From contig NC_072896.1 in the NCBI RefSeq assembly GCF_027943255.1, positions 2,418,001 to 2,482,000 of the forward strand: a DNA stretch of 64,000 bases, read 5' to 3'. Of the stretch, positions 56,110-64,000 are shown in pieces; position 1 is the first letter of the stretch; the number at the start of each line of letters is the position of its first letter. This DNA comes from Anastrepha obliqua (lineage: Eukaryota > Arthropoda > Insecta > Diptera > Tephritidae). Both the position numbers and the translations under genes were made by a program. The notes under the pieces were generated by a model. The model made no database searches. It was not told where the DNA came from and saw nothing but the letters and a program-made list of their open reading frames with translations.

Positions 56110-58509
56110 TCTAATTTGAATTATTTTTTTCACTATTCCGAATATAAAGTGTACGAAAACTAGAGTTGAAGAATCAGAATTTGGCAACAATAAAAAAATA
56201 GAAAGTAAGTAGTGAATCATGGAGTGCAGAATACATATTATATATGTAATTGGTAGTAACAATGAAATTACTGTATGTGCGCTTTAAAAACGTTGGGTAT
56301 CAGTAAAAATACGCACCGTGTCGCTAGAAAAAGCCCAAAAACGGGCTCGGTGGAACTCTATGCCGATTTTTGTTTACAATTTAAAAATAGAGGATGTATT
56401 GCGTATATTTAATTACACTTCATTTGAATACGAGATAAAAATTGTGAAATGTCGAGATGGATATTTATTTGCTGTTAATTATATTAACCTTGCTTACTAA
56501 TGCAAGTCTTGTTAAGCTCTATAAATCTATATTACGCTTGCCTTTTGATATCATTTTCGAAATGCAGTTTTTAAATAAAAATGTTGCTTTCAATTTCTTT
56601 AAAAGCTATAGTATGAAAAAACAACCAAAACGACTAATTTTTATAATTGAAAATTTTGTTTTCAAACTTTTTTGGAATTTGGATGATTTTTTTTTATGAT
56701 GAGGATAATTAAGGGATTTTCCCACTGACAAGAAGTGCTATTGAACTTCCACGGTTTGCACGTATTATATACTTCGTGCCAGCTGTATAGTGGAACCATA
56801 AACTGGGAACTGATTTTCTGTTTTTATTTTAACATTTTCTACATCTTTCGGTAGTAACATTGACTAATTAATATATTGACTATATCTTTTCTCCAGTGTT
56901 CGTGTTAAAAAATGTAGTATACTACAGCTGAATAAAAAAGGTAACCTAATATTTTGCGCAAAATAAGTTAGTAATTTAATTTCATTAATGTTCAATAATT
57001 TGGCAACGTTCCATTTCTTGTATCATTGGAATGCAACTCTGTGTTCTGTGGAAATATTTAAATTGTGCGTGAAAGAGACCGAAAATGTCATAACGAAACA
57101 AATATATATAACATAAATAGTTATGTGCCAATGCTATTTTAGTATCGATACTTTTTTATGAAAACGTGTAAATCTATTTTCGTACGCACAAGTAACAAGG
57201 TGCATATTTGTACAAATTTCCATGCGCTCTTGTCATCTAACTTTGTACGTGGGTAGGAATACGGCTGAAAATTTATCTTACTCTTCATCTAACTGCTATT
57301 TTGTATCTTTACATTGTAAAAGTACACAAAATTATAAATTCGATTTTTTATGAATTCCTGCGGCCGTCAGAAATTTCTTTTCATAGGGCCCATGTGAGTT
57401 CAGAATTATGGTATTATTCAATACAAAATTAGCTATTTCAAAATCAAATTTGAGTGTATTAGTAACAATATTCGTAGGTTTTACGAAAATCCGTATGCGG
57501 TTGATCTAGCAATAACTATGAACCAATGTAATAAAAAAATATTCGTACTTATATTTGGGAGCACTGCATTCAGCATGCCCCTTATGAGCTAAGAATATAA
57601 AATAAATTTGCTTGAACATCGTTATACCGTTGTTGCTTTCACATAGAAAATTTTTCTAGGTACTTTTTACTGATAACTTTTTCATATATTTGGAGAATTT
57701 ATCGATACCAAAGGTATTTTGGTCCATTCCTACATATGAAGCGATGAAAGGCAAAAGGTGATGTAGATTGAAATATAAAAGAATCAACCAGAAGCAGCTG
57801 TGTGAATAATTTTGCATAAGTGGATGAAAAAAATAAAGTATCTACCATTTTCGACATAAAATTAAAGTTTTGAAGTGTTTTAGAAAAGCTAGTAATTAAG
57901 TGAAAAATACGCTGGTCAATAGAAAGCTGACATTTTTGTTCGCACAAAGGTAATTACCAATTCCTGAATTTTGCAATTTCAAGTGCAGGGAACGAGGAGT
58001 CATCGCAAAAACAAATATTCTAAAATAAAATGGAATGTGCAAAACTTACATATTGATTATTCACTGTGAATGTGTATGTAGGCTTGTTTGAGTGTGCGTT
58101 GCACAAGGGGATATGAGACGCAATTTTTCATTGTAATAAACAGTCTTCCAATATAAAAAGGAGTTTCAATTATGAAAAAAACGAAAAATTAATAGGATAG
58201 CTCTTAAAGATTGTAACCCAACAAATTAATATTATGCTGGACTAATATCGTTAGTTTGCTTGGATTTCAAGGTCGCGAGGATACATTTGTGCGCAAAGAT
58301 TGAAAGATAAATGAATATGAGATGCGCGGAAATGTCAAAGTAAAAAGTAATATTTGCAAGTTTCAAAAGTTTGTGCTGATAAATAAAAAGTAAGACTTTA
58401 ATATGCTCTCTACAAATTCTTGTCACCAAAATGATGGGTAACATTTGTCATCGTCACGATATTTAAAAAATGGTAAATGAACTCTACAGCAGAGATAGTC
58501 ACGAAAAAA
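56110..58509. other. intergenic, no gene seen
   Basis: A+T-rich. Short frames at 56318, 56457 and 57699 show no family likeness. It includes the presumed 3' UTR of the MADF gene at its start. Confidence 0.5.
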
Positions 58510-58650
58510 CCTCGTTCCCACGACTTTGGGTTCTTCGTTACCGGAACGACCCGGATTTATATACGGCCAAGGACTGTCTCTCTAGCAGTAGTCACCCGTA
58601 CATGCATGGGGAATGTTCATGCTGCTACAACAATCAACAACAACATCAAC
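58510..58650 (+). repeat. hairpin repeat with (CAA)n tail, copy E
   Basis: CCTCGTTCCCACGAC, GGTTCTTCGTTACCGGAACG, ACCCGGATTTATATACGGCC, AAGGACTGTC, CCCGTACATGCATGGGGAAT, GTTCATGCTGCTACAACAAT then CAACAACAACATCAAC. Confidence 0.87.
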
Positions 58651-59287
58651 GAGAACACCTCTAATCACGAAAGTAGCGTTAGAACTCCTTGCCGTCATAA
58701 ACCTGTGTTTGTATGTCAGCGCGTTGCAGATTCAGAATAGGAAGACAGCAGCCACCACAAATAACTTATAAAATAAAAAGTACATAAGCAGACATCTACT
58801 GGATCTTGAAAGGGCTAGATTCATACCCTGAATGAATTTGAATCCTATCAGGCTAGGGGATAGACGGTAACGGATGCAGAAGTTATAGAGGCTGCGATGA
58901 CAATAACAATATGATTTCGGTTTTTGGCAAAAGCCCCAAGATACTATCAAAGAAAAGAAAAAAAAGACTACTCTACTAAAAAATGTGTTATACCAAGTTT
59001 AGATGATAAGAACCCAATTAGTATCTAGTCGCAGAACACATGACATACATAAATAAACATATGTATGTAACGGAACTCGAATATCCACATAACTGATTGG
59101 TGAGGTTGAGCTTTATTAAGTTTCGAAACTTTGTCGCAACGAAGGAGAGACAAATTGGTGCTACTGTTTTAAGTTCGAATTAATTAATTAAACGGAGAAA
59201 ATTCATCTAAAATTATGAAAAAATTTCATCAAGCCTGTGAGAAAGCTAGAACTGCTACCAACTAGTCTGTTAGTCAACACTTCGACA
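58651..59287. other. intergenic, no gene seen
   Basis: No supported feature. Confidence 0.5.
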
Positions 59288-60140
59288 TACAGTACCTGGC
59301 CATTGAATTATGACCGATGATAAAAATTACATATCTATGGCTTTGAGAGCGACTAAAAAGCAAACGGTTTTAAAGCATTTAAAAAAGTTTACATATTTGT
59401 TTTTATTAAAAGCTTCTTGACATTTTTGCATTAAAAATATTTATTTTAAACTAATATTTCGTAGCTCCTCTCTTTGCTGTTAAGACGGCCGCAATTTTGT
59501 TAGTCATACTGATTACGCACTGTGTTATCTTCATATTAAGATTTTGGTCATTATACCACACATCTTCGATGTTTTCGTTAAGCTATTGTATTGTGGAATT
59601 ATTCCGCTGATATACTGCCGATTTGAGGTATGCCCAACAATTTTCGATGGGGTTAAGTTCTGGTGAATTGCCAGGCCATGGCAAAACCATTATTTCCATT
59701 GAATTCAGACAATTAATGCTCATCCTGGATGTGTGACATGGAGATCCATCTTGCATAAAGTTGTATTCGTCTCACACGCTTCACGGTTTCTAAATATGGC
59801 AGCAAAACGTTTTCCAGCACCTCCTGGTCCCTCTGAGGTTATACAGCCCCAAACCATAACACTGGGTGGGGGTGTTTGACCCTTGGAATCATACAATCTT
59901 CAAAATATCGTTCTCCGGCTCTTCGAACAAAATTTGCTGTTTTTGTGACCGCTTCCAATCGGCATTCATCGCTGAAGATGATCTGTAAAAAGAAAAACAC
60001 AACCACAAAAAAGTGTGAATATTCACATCCTTTTACTACTGCTATTTGACAAAGGAAAAAAAAAAATTTTTTTTTAATTTACTTTTTTCCAAAATTCCGC
60101 TTTGAAGTCTCTTTGAAGTTGTGCCCAAAGTTTTCCGTCG
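59288..60140 (-). pseudogene. Tc1-like (DD34E) element, transposase broken
   Basis: An end-like TACAGTACCTGGCCATTGAA lies at 59288. On the minus strand an upstream exon piece (EIDGKLWAQLQRDFKAEFWK) is followed by an intron-like gap (GTAAATT to TTTTTACAG) and IIFSDECRLEAV near 59985, the first catalytic Asp. After frameshifts, NFMQDGSPCHTSRMSINCLN and MVLPWPGNSPELNPIENCWA give the second Asp and final Glu, 34 residues apart. The end is MTNKIAAVLTAKRGATKY and TAG at 59451. The N-terminal DNA-binding half is absent; hairpin repeat copy F lies just beyond. The intron falls at the same place (before the first Asp block) as in the Tc1 gene at 61577. Confidence 0.8.
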
Positions 60141-60163
60141 ATTTCGCATACACGGTGTCAGTT

Positions 60164-60292
60164 TTGTTGCTGTTGTAGCAGCATAAACATTCCCCCTACC
60201 TACATACGGGGAATGCTGCTGGAGTGACAGTCCTTGGCCGGATATAAATCCGGGTCGATCCGGTAACGTAGAACCGACTGTCACTACTCAAT
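60164..60292 (-). repeat. hairpin repeat with (CAA)n tail, copy F
   Basis: TTTTGTTGCTGTTGTAGCAG, CATAAACATTCCCCCTACCT, ACATACGGGGAATGCTGCTG, GAGTGACAGTCCTTGGCCGG, ATATAAATCCGGGTCGATCC, GGTAACGTAGAACCGACTGT. The most complete copy; all stems are intact. Confidence 0.9.
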
Positions 60293-61235
60293 TCTTTCGC
60301 TTCTCAAATAGATTTTTATGCACCTCACACAAGATCGAATTAATTCGCACTGGCACTTGCACACTTAACTTTTCACTTATAAGCAAAAAAACTGATCCTT
60401 TTCTAATCGTCGCAGGCGAATTGACAGGAAATTCTTAAAAACATCTAAGAACAGGTTGAAAACCCCATTAATACCCTTTTTTATTTAGAAAAGCCCAGCG
60501 CCACCTTTCTAAATCTTAGAATAAATTTTATTTTTTTTTTAATTTCAGCCAAATACGATTTTTAGAGTTGACTCGACCACAGACGCTTATCGACTCGAAT
60601 GGGAAAACGGAAATATTTTTATGTATCCATTTACATATAAAATATTCCAGTTCCTCTTTTCTAAACAATTTTAAGTTCACAAGGTTTGCATCGGTAATCT
60701 ACTTTAAATATTTTATGAATCAAATATTTTTTAGTTCGTGGCCTCTGTTTTGTGAATGTCAAAATTGTCGAGCTTCTACATGATTCAATTATACAAGGTT
60801 AAGTAAAGTTTGACAACTGATTTCGGATGCTACTTAATCCATTGATGCAATTTGGAAGCAAGGAAAAAAGGGCATAAGTTTATCCCCTTTCTGAAAATGT
60901 AGTAAAAAATTGAAAAAGGTCGTTGTAAGCCATAGAATAATTTTATGTTATTTTATAAGTGGTACTTAATTATTTATATTTTTAACTTAACTATTCCCAT
61001 GGGTTGGTGTCATATATGTATGTATTTGGACCATGCATCGGATTGGAATCTATATGTGCCATTTGTAAACCTACACTGAAGTAATAAATAAAACAACTTG
61101 AGAATAGTGGAAACTCTTAACGAGGAAAAACCACTTTTATTTCGTTACGTCCGCTAATCATACATTTGATTTTTTAACGAGATTACCTGCAAAGTTAGAA
61201 GTATAAAATCTGTGCTAAAAAAAGATAAATTTATA
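60293..61235. other. intergenic, no gene seen
   Basis: A+T-rich; nothing supported. Confidence 0.5.
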
Positions 61236-61470
61236 TACAGTCACTCACATTCAAAGTCGGGCAGATGCATACGAAAACTTCTAGACATAATATCTATGTT
61301 TTGATGAAAGAAAACACGTTCTACCTTTTTCTGTTTTTTCACAAAAATTGTTTTATTTAAAAACAACAAAAAAAATATATTCCAAGTTGCTTTATAAAAT
61401 GTTAATGTATGAAAAACTGAAAAAGGCCACTTCTCTGTCTCACATTTAAAGTCGGGCAAACCATGTTTTG
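61236..61470 (+). repeat. left end of the Tc1 element with internal direct repeat
   Basis: Begins about TATACAGTCACTCACATTCA. CTCACATTCAAAGTCGGGCA at 61246 recurs as CTCACATTTAAAGTCGGGCA at 61440, about 195 bases apart, recalling the paired direct repeats inside long Tc1-type terminal repeats. No matching inverted copy was found to the right of the gene. Confidence 0.5.
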
Positions 61471-61576
61471 CAAATATGCATACCGTTATTTCTAAATTTT
61501 CTATACTTGTATTAAAAGTTATTGTTCATTGTTGCCTTGTCTATCATTGGGTGAGTTTATAAAAGTATTTTGCAAA

Positions 61577-62655
61577 ATGCCGCGTAATGGTAAACAGTCT
61601 ACATTGGAGGAACGCAAAATAGTAGTTCAACTGCACTTAGACGGAAAATCTGAGCGAGCAATATCGAAATTGATAAAAAAAAGCAAGTCAACAGTGCACG
61701 ATATTATTGCTAGATACAATGAAAATGGTTTCATTGCAAATAAGCATCGTGGAACCCGTCCAAAGAAGCTTTCCTCCAAAGATGACAGCATGGTGCTAAG
61801 GGAAGTGAAGAAAAATCCATTCATTTCTGCTCCAAAATTAACTGCGATGGTTAAAGAAGCTTCTGGGGTGGAGGTAAATCCCGAAACAATAAGAAGACTT
61901 CTTCGAAAAAATGATTTTCACGGTCGAGTTGCGCGGAAGAAGCCCCTAATAAGCAAGAAAAACCAAAATGACCGGCTTGTTTTTGCTCGCCAATATATGG
62001 CTAAGGATTTCGATTTTTGGAGCACTGTAAGTGGGGGAAAAATAACAATTTCATGATTTTAATATTCATTCTTTAGGTATTATTTACTGACGAAAGTAAA
62101 TTTAATTTATTTGGATGTGATAGAAGGGGTAAAGTGTGGCGCAAACCGAACAAGGAGCTGGAAGGCAAGAATTTAAGAAAAACGGTTAAACACGGTGGTG
62201 GATCTGTAATGGTTTGGGGATGCATGGCGGCGTCAGGAGTTGGAAAATTGCATTTCATTGATGGAATAATGAATAAACACGTTTATTTAACAATTTTGAA
62301 ACAAAATTTGAAAGAAAGCGTGAGAAAACTAGGCATCGAAAGTAGTTTTCAATTCTACCACCACAACGATCCCAAACATTCCTCATATGACGTCAAGAGC
62401 TGGTTGTTATATAACTGTCCAAAGGTAATAAAAACCCCTGCACAAAGTCCCGACCTCAATGCCATTGAGCATTTGTGGGATGAATTAGGTCGCCGGATGC
62501 AGGAAAGGCAGTGTACATCAATTCAACTCTTGAAAATTGCTCTGCAGGAAGAATGGAATAAAATAAGCCCTGATGTTTGCAAAAAGTTAGTGGAATCGAT
62601 GCCAAGCCGGCTACAAGCTGTTGAAAAGCAAAAAGGTGGAGCAACGAAGTATTAA
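61577..62655 (+). CDS. Tc1-like transposase with one intron, second catalytic Asp replaced
   Basis: Exons 61577-62026 and 62077-62655 (50-bp GT-AG intron) give 342 residues, normal for Tc1 transposases. The start MPRNGKQSTLEERKIVVQLH leads a paired helix-turn-helix (about residues 1-115, with SERAISKLIKKSKSTVHDII and GTRPKKLS hook). The intron lies before VLFTDESKF, the first catalytic Asp; a similar intron is known in Minos. VWGCMAASGVGKLHFI follows. The second motif reads YHHNDPKHSS where the family has a catalytic Asp (DNDPKHTS), so it is His here. The last motif is TPAQSPDLNAIEHLW, with Glu at the 34-residue position. The end is KQKGGATKY. Otherwise intact, but the Asp-to-His change should block cutting. 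No second terminal repeat was found. Confidence 0.9.
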
Positions 62656-63128
62656 TTTTGCGTTGTGTACAAATTTTTTCACACCTGTGTATATAAATTT
62701 TAAGCAGTTATTAACAAAAAATCAGATTGATAATCTGCAACAAAAGACTTACCTAAATTTGGCTATGTAGCAGCTATTTATCAATGTAATTTTCACAGAA
62801 CTTTCAATAGAATTGAAAGATGCGAAAGTCTAAGCAAAATGGAATAGGCAAACCAATATTGCCTGCTAACTTTTTCAGCAAAAATTTTAATTTCTACGCT
62901 TTTGGGTACTTTTTCTTTAGAATTTGCTCTGAAATAAAAAGTAGCTTTTCCAAGAGGACAACACGGATTTATTAAGTAGCTTCAAGATGGCTAACACAGG
63001 GTGAAAATTGGCTACTTACATCACCTTTAATTATTGCTTCATGGAGCTTCTACATATTTTTCCCAACACATAATCTTTTATTTCATTTCATATATTTTGT
63101 TAACGATATATTTTTCTTATTTTACAGC
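62656..63128. other. intergenic, no gene seen
   Basis: No supported feature between the Tc1 gene and the 63.1-kb locus. Confidence 0.45.
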
Positions 63129-63257
63129 AATAACACGCTTTTTATCGGGTAAAATCCAATTCGCAAATAAGTCGCTGGAAGTCACTACATCTGTAAAACT
63201 AAAGAGAAAAATAAAAACGTGACGGCAAACAAAATCTTATAACAATTAAATTTAATA
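63129..63257 (+). promoter_or_regulatory. possible 5' UTR exon of the 63258 gene
   Basis: TTCTTATTTTACAG at 63115-63128 looks like a splice acceptor, and the sequence from 63129 runs without an in-frame ATG to the start codon at 63258. This is suggestive only. Confidence 0.35.
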
Positions 63258-63451
63258 ATGGAACAGGGTTTCAGTTCCGGGGGCTCGAATGCCTCCGGCG
63301 ATAGTGTTGGAGGCTTTGGCCGAAATAGTGCTATTGGAAATCCCAGTGCAGACATTGTAAGAGGTGGTGATATTATTTACAACAAGAATGTCACACATAA
63401 CAGTGGTGGCAACGGTAACGGACTTACGCCTGAAGTGAAGGAGATCTATAG
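63258..63451 (+). CDS. first coding exon of an unrecognised gene
   Basis: ATG at 63258 (context TTTAATAATGGAA) opens a 64-codon exon ending GAGATCTATAG before GTAAGA, a good splice donor. The peptide is Gly/Ser/Asn-rich and looks disordered (MEQGFSSGGSNASGDSVGGF ... NKNVTHNSGGNGNG), then turns helical and charged at LTPEVKEIYR, where a folded domain may begin. G+C content and codon variety are higher than in surrounding sequence, supporting a real exon. No following exon is recognised before the window ends. I do not recognise the family and assign no function. Confidence 0.6.
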
Positions 63452-64000
63452 GTAAGAACTGCTTCATAAGCATTATGTACACGCAAAGCCAAGAAACGAA
63501 GTCAACGTTAAAAGTGGGAAAGTAATTTTTAAATTTTTTGGCGGATAATAGTTTATGCCTTATGGTCTCATAATGACATTGCTATTATTATTATTTATTT
63601 ATTGTTAGTATTAATAATATTTTACATTTCTTACATTATATTATTTCTCTTATTCCAAATGAATTCTACACATTTTTGTTTAATGCTACTATATAGGTAT
63701 ATCTTGTCTCGTTTTTTGTTTCGATTGGTAATGCGTTGTTGCTATGACGCTTTAGCTTTATCATTATAGCTTCACGTGTAAAAATGGGACTACATATATA
63801 GGCCTTTCTAAACTTCTGCTGCCATATTCTAAGCTATGATCAAAAAATCATATTCGTAAACTCAAGTCGAAGTATGATAGTAAAACAGAATTATTTCTTA
63901 TTCTCTGCATTTCTAGTGTTTTTAACACTAATTTTAATAGATTCTGCAGGGAAAAATATAGTACTCGATGTGAGCGAGAATATTATCAGTTCACTTTTAA
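63452..64000. other. probable intron of the 63258 gene
   Basis: A+T-rich with ATT-type repeats near 63580-63625. No second exon is evident. Confidence 0.4.

Noticed and set aside
1..64000. CRISPR arrays, operons, LTR retrotransposons or retroviral genes
   Set aside because: None seen: no regularly spaced repeats, no long terminal repeats, and no gag-pol-env order. The window is eukaryotic.

Overview
This window is eukaryotic and reads as a transposon-rich, gene-poor piece of a higher-fly genome. The basis is a ribosomal protein S8 gene with short GT-AG introns, a MADF/BESS gene of an insect type, an A+T-rich background with many CA/TA microsatellites, and a large set of mariner/Tc1, jockey-, I- and RTE-like elements. 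A tephritid fruit fly is my best guess; that is inference from the element types, not proof.

Only three host loci can be supported. (1) RpS8, minus strand, 48190-49641: four coding exons giving a complete 208-residue protein, a pyrimidine-rich 5' leader, and in its last intron a C/D-box snoRNA whose guide matches a universally conserved 28S rRNA stretch. (2) A plus-strand gene at 52827-56109 with three MADF domains and a BESS-like C-terminus, built from a repeated two-exon module. (3) A first coding exon of an unrecognised gene at 63258-63451, continuing past the window edge region.

Most of the rest is mobile DNA. 0-12 kb: a DD41D mariner-family element cut by the window start, a LINE tail, a MITE nested in a mariner-derived MITE (4.2-5.4 kb), a 160-bp pentanucleotide repeat, and a decayed mariner with both ends (10.2-11.5 kb). 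13-26 kb: LINE RNase H remnants, copies of a tRNA-derived SINE, a deleted DD41D element sitting in a SINE tail, a mosaic of LINE, SINE and mariner (19.3-21.8 kb), and an apparently intact mariner with near-perfect terminal repeats (23901-25195). 27-41 kb: mostly noncoding, with a transposase relic carrying a pogo-like MITE, an RTE-like tail, a three-layer nest (Tc1 relic, jockey LINE, TTAA MITE) at 37.3-38.9 kb, and a 5'-truncated LINE with a clear target-site duplication. 41.5-47.2 kb: a nearly full-length jockey-like LINE meeting an I-like LINE head-on, both lacking the sequence at the junction. 54-64 kb: an endonuclease-like relic in the MADF gene's last intron, a broken Tc1 element, and an almost intact Tc1 transposase with a spliceable intron but a changed catalytic residue.

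Two dispersed families recur across the window: a tRNA-derived SINE with a (TA)n tail (eight copies) and a ~125-bp repeat with two strong hairpin domains and a (CAA)n tail (six copies). No prokaryotic features, CRISPR arrays, rRNA genes or functional tRNA genes were seen. I see nothing that amounts to a new multi-gene system; the structured (CAA)n repeat and the triplicated MADF exon module are the most original items.
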